A stretch of 64,000 nt of DNA. It comes from Solibacillus faecavium. Its GTDB lineage: Bacteria > Bacillota > Bacilli > Bacillales_A > Planococcaceae. Shown one piece after another: positions 1 to 8,570 of the stretch. The DNA lies in the NCBI RefSeq assembly GCF_014836905.1, contig NZ_JACSPZ010000002.1, positions 1 through 64,000 of the forward strand. Direction: 5' to 3'. Positions within the stretch are counted from its first letter, which is position 1; every line of letters begins with the position of its first letter. Made by a program: the position numbers and the translations under genes. The notes under the pieces were generated by a model. The model was not told the origin of the DNA. It saw only the letters and a list, made by a program, of their open reading frames with translations, and did no database searches.

Positions 1-23
1 GAGCCTAATTTGATAAAAGAAAT

Positions 24-64
24 GACAAAAGGCATCGAGAGACGAGCTCTCGATGCCTTTTGTC
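24..64. terminator. 18-bp perfect hairpin, bidirectional terminator
   Basis: An 18-bp arm (24-41) is exactly complementary to 47-64 with a 5-base loop. The arms end in AAAA and TTTT, so it can stop transcription from either side. The gene it serves on the left lies outside the window. The 7-base word GAGCCTA at 1-7 is repeated inverted at 121-127, enclosing this and the next hairpin. Confidence 0.75.
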
Positions 65-73
65 GACAACCTG

Positions 74-110
74 AAACATCTATTTTTTCTTTGGAAAAAT
101 AGATGTTTTT
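74..110. terminator. second AT-rich hairpin
   Basis: A 14-bp AT-rich stem (74-87 with 95-108) followed by T-rich sequence sits just after the 18-bp hairpin. Tandem hairpins of this kind form a strong insulator before the dehydrogenase gene. Confidence 0.55.
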
Positions 111-233
111 CTTTTTGTCCTAGGCTCGTTTTTATATCCTTAAAATAAAATGCTAAAAAGCAAATTTATGGGGCATAATTTTGTATATAAGTGAACAAAT
201 TTAGGAGAAATGTTCATTAAAAGTTTGTTTGTT

Positions 234-262
234 TTGCAGGAAAAATATAGGTATTGTATAGA
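234..262 (+). promoter_or_regulatory. probable SigA promoter of the SDR gene
   Basis: TTGCAG (234-239) and TATAGA (257-262) are separated by 17 bases and lie 45 bases before the start codon. The match is reasonable but neither box is perfect. Confidence 0.4.
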
Positions 263-307
263 TGAGAAGTGGTAGTAACTATCGCTTATTCTAAGGAGGA
301 AATTCAT

Positions 308-1042
308 ATGTCTCGTTTATCAGGTAAAGTAGCAATTATTACAGGGGCAGCACAAGGTATGGGTGCAGCACATGCAAAAGCATTTATCGAACAAGGTGCT
401 AAAGTAGTTTTAACAGACTTAAATGAAGAAAAAGGTAAAGCATTTGCTGCTGAATTAGGCGAAAACGCTTTATTCATTAAGCAAAATGTTGTTTCTGAAG
501 AAGAGTGGGCAACAGTTGTTGCGAAAGCAGAAGAAGCTTTCGGTCCAGTAAATGTATTAGTAAACAACGCAGGGATTTCATTAAATAAATTTATGCTCGA
601 GTTATCTTTGGACGAGTACATGAAAATCGTAAACATTAACCAAGTATCTGTATTTTTAGGTATGAAGGCTGTTGCAGGTTCAATGGCGAAAGCTGGAGGC
701 GGTTCAATCGTGAACATCTCATCTATCAACGGTTTAGTTGGTGGAGCAGTTGGTTACACAGATACAAAATTCGCAGTGCGCGGTATGACAAAAGCAGCAG
801 CACTTAACTTAGCGCATATGGGTATTCGCGTGAACTCGGTACACCCTGGTGTAATTGCTACTCCAATGATCATGCAAGAAGATGCTAAAGAAGCTATCGA
901 AGAGTTTGCAAAACATATTCCACTAAAACGCGTATCTCAACCAGAAGAAGTATCGCAATTAGTAGTATTCTTAGCTTCTGATGAGTCTAGCTACTCTACA
1001 GGCGCTGAATTCGTTGTAGATGGCGGGATTACAGCTCAATAA
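308..1042 (+). CDS. short-chain dehydrogenase/reductase (SDR)
   Basis: A 244-residue classical SDR, probably an NAD-dependent oxidoreductase of the hydroxysteroid/glucose dehydrogenase type. The Rossmann motif TGAAQGMG is at 12-19, an Asp ends the second strand (D37, favouring NAD over NADP), NNAG is at 86-89, and the catalytic set is S138/S139, Y150 and K154 (YTDTK). I start at ATG 308 because AAGGAGGA lies 7 bases upstream; the longer in-frame ORF would place that site inside the gene. It stands alone between terminators. The substrate cannot be read from sequence. Confidence 0.9.
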   Translation: MSRLSGKVAIITGAAQGMGAAHAKAFIEQGAKVVLTDLNEEKGKAFAAELGENALFIKQNVVSEEEWATVVAKAEEAFGPVNVLVNNAGISLNKFMLELSLDEYMKIVNINQVSVFLGMKAVAGSMAKAGGGSIVNISSINGLVGGAVGYTDTKFAVRGMTKAAALNLAHMGIRVNSVHPGVIATPMIMQEDAKEAIEEFAKHIPLKRVSQPEEVSQLVVFLASDESSYSTGAEFVVDGGITAQ

Positions 1043-1091
1043 AAAATTCAAAAGTACTGCATGAGGTTGGGACAAATCCCATCTCAAAATC

Positions 1092-1138
1092 AAAAGCTGT
1101 TCAAACTTTACGCATCGTAAAAGTTTGAACAGCTTTAT
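1092..1138 (+). terminator. terminator of the SDR gene
   Basis: A long hairpin with AAAGCTGTTCAAACTTT paired to its complement, followed by ATTTTAT. The sequence just before it (TGAGGTTGGGACAA) looks like a recurrent Planococcaceae intergenic leader, which I state from memory. Confidence 0.7.
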
Positions 1139-1254
1139 TTTATGTCTGCTTCGTTAAGAGGACTACTCACTTCTCTTATTCTGAATGGAGGTAACATATA
1201 AAATAGCATCTCTATGAAATGTTACCGATTTAGAAATATTTGGATATTGGCTTA

Positions 1255-1263
1255 TGTTATAAT
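1255..1263 (+). promoter_or_regulatory. extended -10 promoter
   Basis: TGTTATAAT is a perfect extended -10 (TGnTATAAT) with no clear -35. It lies downstream of the ATG at 1214, which argues that the following gene starts at 1304 and not at 1214. Confidence 0.4.
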
Positions 1264-1303
1264 TTATAAAATATTCTTAAAGGAAGGGGGAGGTTTAAAT
1301 TTG

Positions 1304-1522
1304 ATGGAAACATTAGTTCCTTTATCATTAATAGGTATTCCACTTTTTTCGATAGTGCTTTGTGTCAATATTATCAGCTTGCTAAAAATTATAATTCATC
1401 ATCCAGAACAATCTGTAAAAAAACAAACTTTTATAATTAGTGTCAGCGTTGCTTACATACTATTTTCATTTGCTTGTCTATTCATTGCTATTGCCGACTC
1501 AATTTTATGGGCATCTAACTAA
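1304..1522 (+). CDS. small two-TM membrane protein
   Basis: A 72-residue protein with two hydrophobic helices (about 5-30 and 43-66) joined by a short basic loop. I start at ATG 1304 because GGGGGAGG sits about 8 bases upstream and an extended -10 lies just before it. The pattern GIPLFSIVLCVN resembles GTPVLAIIFCLN in the small protein at 36470-36664, so the two may be distant paralogues. Function unknown. Confidence 0.6.
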   Translation: METLVPLSLIGIPLFSIVLCVNIISLLKIIIHHPEQSVKKQTFIISVSVAYILFSFACLFIAIADSILWASN

Positions 1523-1595
1523 GTTTTGGAATTTTATAAAGGGTTAACAATATCATGTAGAGAAATATAATACTAAATGTTAATGGGGGTATATG

Positions 1596-2030
1596 ATGAA
1601 ATATGATAGAACTACGTCACGTAAACTTATTCTATCATTAGCGTTTCTAGGTCTTGCTGTAAGTATTCCGAGTTGGCATATTCCATCTGTAAAATGGATA
1701 TGGTTAACGGTATTTGTCTTCAGTGTATGCAATGCTTTTATAACATATCATGTATTAATAAACAAACATACAATTAGTTATACGATTAAACTGTTTGGCT
1801 TAAAGATTTATAACAAGAAAATAATTCATACCGATGTTATAAAAATTACGTTCAAAAGAATAGGTTGGAACGCAAAATTAGCTGTCATTAAAGTTAGAAA
1901 AGGTCTTTCGATTCGTGTTGGTGAATTTAAACCAAATGATGTCTATAAAGATTTAATCGTATTTTGCGAAGAAAATGAAATTCCCTATAAGAAAACCAAA
2001 GATTATAAGATAATTGAGAACATGGGATAA
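1596..2030 (+). CDS. membrane-anchored protein, PH-like C-terminal region
   Basis: A 144-residue protein with two N-terminal membrane helices (about 12-30 and 34-55) and a basic soluble region of about 85 residues rich in short strands. That layout resembles small bacterial PH-like proteins, but I do not recognise a named family. Two adjacent ATGs exist (1593, 1596); the second has the better distance from GGGGG at 1585-1589. It follows the 72-residue membrane gene on the same strand. Confidence 0.55.
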   Translation: MKYDRTTSRKLILSLAFLGLAVSIPSWHIPSVKWIWLTVFVFSVCNAFITYHVLINKHTISYTIKLFGLKIYNKKIIHTDVIKITFKRIGWNAKLAVIKVRKGLSIRVGEFKPNDVYKDLIVFCEENEIPYKKTKDYKIIENMG

Positions 2031-2187
2031 TTACAGATCCGTCCAGTCATCATTGATTCAGATTTCCTCATAGACTGCTTTAAATTATAAAAAAATTATT
2101 TTATTTTATATAAATTGTTATGGATAGATTTTCTACCTATAGCAATAATATCTGCGAAACAAACCGTATTACATTGAATAATTATGC

Positions 2188-2227
2188 AAAAAGTGTCAGG
2201 TGCCATAAGAGGTGCCTGGCACTTTTT
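2188..2227. terminator. GTGTCAGG/CCTGGCAC hairpin terminator
   Basis: AAAAAGTGTCAGGTGCC is followed by its near-complement and a TTTTT run, a symmetric bidirectional hairpin. The AGTGTCAGGCACC word recurs in many Bacillus genomes as a mobile or terminator-like repeat (from memory). Confidence 0.65.
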
Positions 2228-2320
2228 GTTTGAGTGGACAGCTAAAGGGGTATTCAATTTTATTAATAAGATACTTAGCAAAAAGATCTTAGAAATATAT
2301 GAAAGGAATTGATAGGTAAT

Positions 2321-3106
2321 ATGGAGTTTAATAAAAGATTCATATTCATTTTCAGTTTAATCGCGGTTTGCTTCTTATCTGCTTGTGCCGAGAAAGAGAA
2401 GCTTGCCGACGGATCTGAACTGATACATAAAGATCAGTTTGTTTTTGCTGCTTCTGGCGAGTTTAAGCCATTTAGTTATGTAAATAATGAAGATCTTAGC
2501 ATGTCCGGCTTTGATATTGAAGTAGGCGAAGCGATCGCAAAGGAACTCGGTCTTGAGCCGGTTCAAAAGCGGATTAAGTTTAAAGGAATTGTTGAAGGTG
2601 TCAAAACGGGCCGTGCCGATGTAGCTGTTGCCAGCCACACGATTAATCCACAGAGAAGCAAACATGTTTCCTTCAGTACCCCCTATTATTATTCTGGACC
2701 GCAAATTTTCACGAGACCAGACAGTGACATTGAAACTGTCGACGATTTAGCGGGAAAGGAAGTTGCTGTAGCAAAAGGTTCAACCTATTCTGATACAGCC
2801 TCCCAGTATACAGACAATATAAAAACCTATGACAGTGATATCACAGCTCTACAAGCGTTAAGCAGCGGCCGTCATGATGCGGTAATTACCGATTTCGTGA
2901 CCGGAAAAAATGCTGCAAAAGAAGGCTTTAAAATTGAAGGTAGGGAGCTAATTGAGCGCAGTGAACAAGCGATTGTACTTCCACAGGATAATCCGAACTT
3001 ATTAAAGCGAGTGAACGAGGCGCTGGAAAATCTCCGGGAAGATGGTACACTCACTGAAATCAGTATGAAATATTTTGGTGAGGACATTACAAAAAAACCG
3101 GAATAA
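2321..3106 (+). CDS. polar amino-acid ABC transporter, substrate-binding lipoprotein
   Basis: A 261-residue periplasmic-binding-type protein of SBP family 3. A signal peptide ends in the lipobox LSAC, so Cys should be lipidated and the protein held outside the membrane. Family hallmarks are the N-terminal FAASGEFKPFSY ligand strand, GFDIEVGEAIAKELG, and the RADVAVASHTINPQR and FSTPYYYSGPQI region. I start at ATG 2321; the upstream TTG at 2309 lies directly against the GGA of the ribosome site. It forms an operon with the permease and ATPase that follow. The ligand (cystine, glutamine or another polar amino acid) cannot be decided. Confidence 0.85.
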   Translation: MEFNKRFIFIFSLIAVCFLSACAEKEKLADGSELIHKDQFVFAASGEFKPFSYVNNEDLSMSGFDIEVGEAIAKELGLEPVQKRIKFKGIVEGVKTGRADVAVASHTINPQRSKHVSFSTPYYYSGPQIFTRPDSDIETVDDLAGKEVAVAKGSTYSDTASQYTDNIKTYDSDITALQALSSGRHDAVITDFVTGKNAAKEGFKIEGRELIERSEQAIVLPQDNPNLLKRVNEALENLREDGTLTEISMKYFGEDITKKPE

Positions 3107-3140
3107 TTCAATTTATTAAAGAAGAAAGGAAGTATGTACA

Positions 3141-3806
3141 GTGCCAAGTTTTTCACATTTTTTCAATATATTAATGGATACTAGAGATGTTTTCTTTAAA
3201 GCAATGCTTTTAACGTTACAACTGACGGTTGTTTCAATTTTAATCGGGATTGTTATCGGACTTTTCTTTGCCTTAATGAAAATTTCCAAAATTAAAGTAT
3301 TAGAACTTATATCAGATATCTATGTCTTTTTAGTCCGAGGAACACCGTTAATTGTTCAAATCTTCATCCTCTACTTCGGTCTTAGCGGGCTTTTCCTAAT
3401 TCCTGATTTTTGGGCTGCATCACTTGCATTAGCGTTACATAATGGTGCTTATATTTCAGAAATTCTTCGTGGGACAATCCAGGGAGTCGATAAAGGTCAG
3501 ATGGAGGCAGGACGCTCATTAGGGATGACTAAAGTTCTGACATTAAGAAGAATTATTCTTCCACAGGCATTCCGCCGTGCTCTTCCACCGCTTGGTAACC
3601 AGTTTATTATTGGATTGAAGGATTCGTCATTAGCTGCATTTATTTCCATGAATGAACTCTTTAATGTAGCGACAACACTTGGGTCGAATAATTTTGATGA
3701 AATGACTTATTTACTTATTGTAGCAGTCTACTACTTAGTGCTAGTAGCATTGTTAACATTTATAGTAAACCGATTAGAAAAGAAATTAGCAATTAGCGAT
3801 AGGTAG
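3141..3806 (+). CDS. polar amino-acid ABC transporter, permease
   Basis: A 221-residue HisM/GlnP-type permease with about five membrane helices. The cytoplasmic coupling loop shows the family pattern (EAGRSLGMTKVLTLRRIILPQAFRRALPP, of which the EAA-type core is EAGRSLGM). It starts at GTG 3141 with GAAAGGA 10 bases upstream. It lies between its binding protein and ATPase, so the three genes make a complete one-substrate importer. Confidence 0.88.
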   Translation: MPSFSHFFNILMDTRDVFFKAMLLTLQLTVVSILIGIVIGLFFALMKISKIKVLELISDIYVFLVRGTPLIVQIFILYFGLSGLFLIPDFWAASLALALHNGAYISEILRGTIQGVDKGQMEAGRSLGMTKVLTLRRIILPQAFRRALPPLGNQFIIGLKDSSLAAFISMNELFNVATTLGSNNFDEMTYLLIVAVYYLVLVALLTFIVNRLEKKLAISDR

Positions 3807-3818
3807 GAGGCAACACCA

Positions 3819-4562
3819 ATGGAAGCAAAGAAAATGATTAAAGTCAATCAATTGAATAAGTCATTTGGTGACTTGCATGTATTAAAAAATATCGACATGA
3901 CCGTTTACGAAAGCGATGTTGTTTGTTTAATAGGATCAAGTGGCTCCGGGAAAAGTACTCTTCTTCGCTGTCTGAACTTTTTAGAAAGAAAAGATAGCGG
4001 CAGTATTATTATAGAAGGTAAAGAAGTCGATCCTAGCAACGACGATTTGAATAAGATTAGAGAAAAGGTCGGAATGGTGTTTCAGCATTTCAACCTATTC
4101 CCTCATAAAACCGTTTTAGAAAATATTATTGAAGCTCCGGTTATGGTAAAGGGCGTTGACAAAAAAGTTGCAACGGCTAAAGCAAAAGAATTACTAGAAA
4201 AAGTAGGCTTGGAAGATAAGGCCGATGTCTTTCCTAATAAACTATCAGGTGGGCAAAAGCAACGAGTAGCCATTGCAAGAGCGCTTGCAATGGAACCAGA
4301 CATCATGCTTTTTGATGAGCCGACTTCAGCCCTTGACCCAGAGCTTGTGGGAGAGGTTTTAACTACGATGAAAGAACTGGCTAATGAAGGAATGACGATG
4401 GTTGTTGTTACACATGAAATGGGATTTGCTAGAGAAGTAGCCGATTGGATTGTGTATATGAACGAGGGAGAAATTATCGAGCGCGGCGATCCAGAGCAAT
4501 TTTTCGAACATCCGAAAGAGGAACGAACGAAAGAGTTTTTAAAGACAACAATGTTGAAATGA
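3819..4562 (+). CDS. polar amino-acid ABC transporter, ATPase (GlnQ type)
   Basis: A 247-residue ABC ATPase. Walker A is GSSGSGKST, the Q-loop is [12 protein letters not shown], the signature is LSGGQKQR, Walker B is [14 protein letters not shown] and the switch histidine is in [20 protein letters not shown] is typical of the polar amino-acid subfamily. ATG 3819 follows TAGGAGG by 8 bases. Last gene of the importer operon, followed by a terminator. Confidence 0.9.
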   Translation: MEAKKMIKVNQLNKSFGDLHVLKNIDMTVYESDVVCLIGSSGSGKSTLLRCLNFLERKDSGSIIIEGKEVDPSNDDLNKIREKVGMVFQHFNLFPHKTVLENIIEAPVMVKGVDKKVATAKAKELLEKVGLEDKADVFPNKLSGGQKQRVAIARALAMEPDIMLFDEPTSALDPELVGEVLTTMKELANEGMTMVVVTHEMGFAREVADWIVYMNEGEIIERGDPEQFFEHPKEERTKEFLKTTMLK

Positions 4563-4568
4563 ACTAAC

Positions 4569-4608
4569 GAGGATTCTGTCTATATATGTGGGCAGAATTC
4601 TCTTTTTT
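4569..4608 (+). terminator. terminator of the amino-acid importer operon
   Basis: GAGGATTCTGTC pairs, with two G-U pairs, to GGCAGAATTCTC and is followed by seven T residues. Confidence 0.75.
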
Positions 4609-4628
4609 TCAATTTAGTGAAAAACAAG

Positions 4629-4658
4629 TTAACAGATGGATTCGTTTTACTATATAAT
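4629..4658 (+). promoter_or_regulatory. SigA-type promoter of the opuC-like operon
   Basis: TTAACA (4629-4634) and TATAAT (4653-4658) are separated by 18 bases. The expected transcript has a leader of about 135 bases before opuCA in which I see no recognised riboswitch. Confidence 0.5.
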
Positions 4659-4800
4659 AGAATACATAGCAACTTTGATTTTGTTTGAAGTTGTTACTTT
4701 TGAGGTTAACATTATTTTGCAAGAAATGTTTGTAATGGGTATTTAACATCAGGTTAATGAACTACAAAATTGTATTTTCTATAAGAAGGAGTGTTATTGT

Positions 4801-5967
4801 ATGCTATCCATACAAAATTTGACGAAAACTTATCGTGGTAACAAAAAGGCGGTAGACAATTTAAGTATTGATATTGAGCAAGGCGAATTTATTGTGTTTA
4901 TCGGTACAAGTGGCAGTGGTAAAACAACCGCTCTCCGTATGATTAATCGAATGATTGAGCCGACCAGTGGCAAAATCATGATGGATGGAACGGATTTATC
5001 GAAAATGAATGCCGTGCAGCTTCGCAGACAAATAGGCTACGTTATTCAGCAAATCGGCTTAATGCCACATATGACCATCAGAGATAATATCACCCTCGTA
5101 CCAAAACTTCTAAAATGGGACAAACAAGAAAAGGATAAAGTAGCTGAACGATTAATCGGCCTAGTAAACCTACCTACCTCTTACTTGGATATGTATCCAG
5201 CCCAACTATCTGGCGGACAACAACAACGAATCGGCGTTATACGTGCCTTAGCAGCGAATCAGGATATCATTTTAATGGATGAACCATTTGGTGCACTGGA
5301 CCCTATTACACGTGATACACTCCAGGATTTAATGAAGGATTTGCAAGTGCGCCTTGGCAAGACTGTTATTTTTGTAACGCATGATATGGATGAAGCAATC
5401 AAGCTGGCCGACCGAATTTGCATTATGCACGAAGGAAAGGTAGTTCAGTTTGATACACCAGACAATATTTTAGCAAACCCCGCAAATGATTTCGTACGTG
5501 ATTTTATTGGCTCTCACCGCCTAATTCAAAATAAACCAAGCGTCAAAATAGTAGATGAAGTAATGATCCAGCCCGTTTCCATTACAATTGAAAAAAGTCT
5601 GGATGATGCACTACGTCTGATGGTATCGAAACGTGTAGATACGTTATACGTGACAGATGCAGACAAACGGTTGATCGGTTATTTAAATGTTGATAGTTTT
5701 ACAGGTCCACAACGAACACAGCAAAGTATTAATGAAGTATTGCAGCGGGAGGTTATATACGTTAAAACCGGAACAAAGCTGCAGGATTCTGTTCGACGTA
5801 TTTTAAAACGGAATCTTCAAAACATCCCGATTGTCGATAACGACCACAAACTAATCGGATTAATTACCCGTGCTAATATTGTTGATACAATTTACGAGAC
5901 GATTTGGGGCGACGAGGAAGAAAATAAAAATGCTCTTCTTGTAACTCGGGAGGAGAATGTACTATGA
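4801..5967 (+). CDS. opuCA: glycine betaine/carnitine/choline ABC transporter, ATPase with CBS pair
   Basis: A 388-residue ATPase of the OpuBA/OpuCA type. The N-terminal domain has Walker A GTSGSGKTT, Q-loop YVIQQIGLMPHMT, signature LSGGQQQR and Walker B ILMDEPFGALDP. Residues about 250-375 form two CBS domains, which in this family sense ionic strength or cyclic di-AMP and gate uptake. The gene order ATPase-permease-lipoprotein-permease is that of Bacillus opuB and opuC; sequence alone does not separate the two, so the symbol is tentative. It ends in an ATGA overlap with the first permease. Confidence 0.85.
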   Translation: MLSIQNLTKTYRGNKKAVDNLSIDIEQGEFIVFIGTSGSGKTTALRMINRMIEPTSGKIMMDGTDLSKMNAVQLRRQIGYVIQQIGLMPHMTIRDNITLVPKLLKWDKQEKDKVAERLIGLVNLPTSYLDMYPAQLSGGQQQRIGVIRALAANQDIILMDEPFGALDPITRDTLQDLMKDLQVRLGKTVIFVTHDMDEAIKLADRICIMHEGKVVQFDTPDNILANPANDFVRDFIGSHRLIQNKPSVKIVDEVMIQPVSITIEKSLDDALRLMVSKRVDTLYVTDADKRLIGYLNVDSFTGPQRTQQSINEVLQREVIYVKTGTKLQDSVRRILKRNLQNIPIVDNDHKLIGLITRANIVDTIYETIWGDEEENKNALLVTREENVL

Positions 5968-6599
5968 TTGCCTTTTTTACGGATAATAGCAGTGACATCC
6001 TATTAAAAACATGGGAACATTTTTATATTTCAATTATTGCATTACTTCTTGGTGTAATCTTCGCGATTCCTCTAGGTATATTTTTATCAAAAACAAAAAC
6101 AATAGCAAAAATTGTTTTAGCCATTACAAGTGTTTTCCAAACATTACCCTCTTTAGCCATCTTAGCTATTATGATTCCATTTCTAGGTGTTGGGAAAGTA
6201 CCGGCAATTGTTGCTTTGTTTATTTATACTTTACTTCCAATTCTAAACAATACTTATATAGGATTAAAATCTGTCAATGCAGATTTGCGTAAAACGGGCA
6301 TTAGTATGGGGATGACGCCATTCCAGTCTATATGGATGGTGGAATTACCTCTAGCAATCCCGGTTATTATGGCAGGTGTAAGATTATCTGCTGTTTATGT
6401 CATTGCCTGGGCAACACTTGCGTCGTATATCGGGGCTGGTGGTTTAGGTGATTTTATTTTTAATGGTTTGAACCTTTATCAAACTGAATTAATTATTGGT
6501 GGTGCCTTACTTGTTACGGCATTGGCACTGCTCACTGATTTTATATTGTCTAAAGTAGAGATTTGGACAACACCAAAAGGACTAAAAGTAGAGAAATGA
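5964..6599 (+). CDS. opuCB: osmoprotectant ABC transporter permease
   Basis: A 211-residue permease with about five membrane helices. The coupling loop reads RKTGISMGMTPFQSIWMVELPLA and the following helix region has IGAGGLGDFIFNG, both typical of the OpuBB/OpuCB family. The start codon overlaps the stop of the ATPase (ATGA), so translation is probably coupled. Confidence 0.85.
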   Translation: MIAFFTDNSSDILLKTWEHFYISIIALLLGVIFAIPLGIFLSKTKTIAKIVLAITSVFQTLPSLAILAIMIPFLGVGKVPAIVALFIYTLLPILNNTYIGLKSVNADLRKTGISMGMTPFQSIWMVELPLAIPVIMAGVRLSAVYVIAWATLASYIGAGGLGDFIFNGLNLYQTELIIGGALLVTALALLTDFILSKVEIWTTPKGLKVEK

Positions 6600-6610
6600 G
6601 GCCTAACAGG

Positions 6611-7540
6611 ATGAAAAAAACGATTCTTTTATTCGGAAGTATGCTGCTGGCGTTAAGTTTTCTAGCTGGCTGTTCGATTGGCGGTGACCAGGCAAGCAAT
6701 ACAGACAAAATTAAGATTGCGAGTGCTGTTACAACCGAATCACAAATTATGGGCTATATGCTCAAACATATGATTGAGTACTACACAGATGAACAAGTAG
6801 AATTAATCAATAATCTTGGTTCGAGTACCGTTCTTCACCAGGCCATGATCAATGGGGACGCGAATATTTCCGCTACACGTTACACCGGTACAGAATTAAC
6901 CGGAGTTTTAAATGCGGAACTGATAAAAGATCCGGCCGAGGCATTGGTCTTTGTACAAAATGCGTTTCAGGAAAGATATAACCAAACATTCTTTGATAAG
7001 TACGGTTTTGAAAACACGTATGCCTTTATGGTAACGCAGGAAACAGCGCAGCAATACAACCTCAATAAAATCAGTGATTTAGCTGCAATAGCTTCAGATA
7101 TTGAAGCGGGTGTTGATACATCATGGCTAAGTCGTGAAGGTGATGGCTTTAAGGCGTTTGTTCAGGAATACGGATTTCAGTTTAAACGTACATATCCAAT
7201 GCAAATTGGCTTAGTGTATGATGCCGTACAGGCAGGTGAAATCGATATTGTCCTTGGGTATACTACAGACGGACGTATTGCGTCTTATGATTTAAAGGTA
7301 CTTGAAGATGATTTGAAGTTTTTCCCGCCCTATGAAACGAGCTCACTCGCAACAAATGAAATTTTAGAAGCGAAACCTGAACTAAGGGGAATACTCCAAC
7401 GTTTAGTTGGTAAAATCTCTACAGATAAAATGCAGGAACTGAACTATTTGGCGGACAATAACTTAATGGAACCCTCTGTCGTGGCAGAAAATTTCCTAAT
7501 TGAAAACAATTATTTCAGTAATGAGGAGGGTGAGGAATAA
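6611..7540 (+). CDS. opuCC: osmoprotectant ABC transporter, substrate-binding lipoprotein
   Basis: A 309-residue binding lipoprotein of the OpuAC/ProX superfamily (PF04069). The signal peptide ends in LAGC at about residue 20. Family sequence includes the YTGTEL binding-site region, TYAFMVTQETAQ, and GEIDIVLGYTTDGRI. I prefer ATG 6611, which has GAGG 9 bases upstream; an in-frame ATG at 6596 overlaps the stop of the permease and would place extra residues before the signal peptide. It should capture glycine betaine, choline or carnitine outside the cell. Confidence 0.85.
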   Translation: MKKTILLFGSMLLALSFLAGCSIGGDQASNTDKIKIASAVTTESQIMGYMLKHMIEYYTDEQVELINNLGSSTVLHQAMINGDANISATRYTGTELTGVLNAELIKDPAEALVFVQNAFQERYNQTFFDKYGFENTYAFMVTQETAQQYNLNKISDLAAIASDIEAGVDTSWLSREGDGFKAFVQEYGFQFKRTYPMQIGLVYDAVQAGEIDIVLGYTTDGRIASYDLKVLEDDLKFFPPYETSSLATNEILEAKPELRGILQRLVGKISTDKMQELNYLADNNLMEPSVVAENFLIENNYFSNEEGEE

Positions 7541-8247
7541 TGGAAGATTTATCGCAATTAAGTACGTTTGAACAGCTATTCTATTATTTTAAGGAAAACG
7601 GACTTTATGTACTTGAACTGTTCTTTACACATTTTTATATTTCAGTATATGGTGTATTGCTTGCTGCACTCATCGGAATTCCAATCGGTATTTTTATCGC
7701 CAAAAATATGAAGCTAGCTGGATTTATCATTACATTGGCAAATATTATTCAAACGATACCGGCATTAGCCTTAATGGCAATGATTATGCTGGTGCTCGGC
7801 TTAGGAAAATCAACAGTTATCGCAACGGTATTCCTTTATTCATTGCTTCCGATTATTAAAAATACGTATACGGGAATTACAACGATTAATAAAAGTTTAA
7901 CGGATGCAGGGCGCGGTATGGGGATGACACGTAGACAAATCCTCTACATGATCGAACTGCCATTATCTTTATCGATTATTATAACAGGTATTCGAATAGC
8001 TTTAGTTATTGCCATCGGTATTACAGCAATCGGTGCTTTCATCGGTGCGGGCGGATTAGGGGATATTATTATCCGCGGTACAAATGCAACAGATGGAACT
8101 GCCATTATTTTGGCCGGCGCAATTCCGACAGCCTTAATGGCGGTAATTGTAGATATCGGGTTAGGTTGGCTGGAGCGCCGTTTCGATCCGGAAAAACGCC
8201 AACAACGTCTTAAAAAAGCCACTATTTCTAATGCAGGAGTGGAGTAA
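7540..8247 (+). CDS. opuCD: osmoprotectant ABC transporter, second permease
   Basis: A 235-residue permease paralogous to the 5964-6599 product. It has the same coupling loop pattern (DAGRGMGMTRRQILYMIELPL) and IGAGGLGDIIIRG. The start shares one base with the stop of the lipoprotein gene and a GAGGAGGGTGAGG ribosome site lies inside that gene. Last gene of the four-gene operon; a terminator follows. Confidence 0.85.
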   Translation: MEDLSQLSTFEQLFYYFKENGLYVLELFFTHFYISVYGVLLAALIGIPIGIFIAKNMKLAGFIITLANIIQTIPALALMAMIMLVLGLGKSTVIATVFLYSLLPIIKNTYTGITTINKSLTDAGRGMGMTRRQILYMIELPLSLSIIITGIRIALVIAIGITAIGAFIGAGGLGDIIIRGTNATDGTAIILAGAIPTALMAVIVDIGLGWLERRFDPEKRQQRLKKATISNAGVE

Positions 8248-8293
8248 TTAATCATTTTGCTTTAAATAAGTTATCAGTATAAAACAACTAAGA

Positions 8294-8335
8294 AGTGCTT
8301 AATTCCTAGATAAACATAGGATTAAGCGCTTTTTA
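8294..8335 (+). terminator. terminator of the opuC-like operon
   Basis: AGTGCTTAAT and ATTAAGCGCTT form a stem with one bulge, followed by TTTTT. The remaining 8336-8570 interval holds no gene or clear promoter that I can support. Confidence 0.7.
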
Positions 8336-8570
8336 TTTTCAGAGAAATTTATCAAAGATTTTTAAATTTGGAAAAATGTAAGTCAAAATGTATGGTGTAT
8401 TGATTATCACTAATACTAATGGGGAAGAAGTGTTGGAGTAAAGAGAAAGATAAGTGTATTTTGCTGAAGCACCTGTTTGATGAAAGCTTTGTTATAAATG
8501 AAATACTACTAAGTGGAGCATTGAACAAGACAATTTAAATCCAGCAAAAGACTATTGAAAGGATGATTTT

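Noticed and set aside
304-729. 141-codon minus-strand ORF inside the SDR gene
   Set aside because: Antisense shadow of a clear dehydrogenase; no ribosome site.
2096-2281. 61-codon minus-strand ORF between small genes
   Set aside because: It spans a terminator hairpin and has no ribosome site or protein features.
4705-4745. SigB promoter before opuCA (GTTAAC and GGGTAT)
   Set aside because: The two boxes are about 26 bases apart, too far for SigB; the SigA pair at 4629-4658 fits better.
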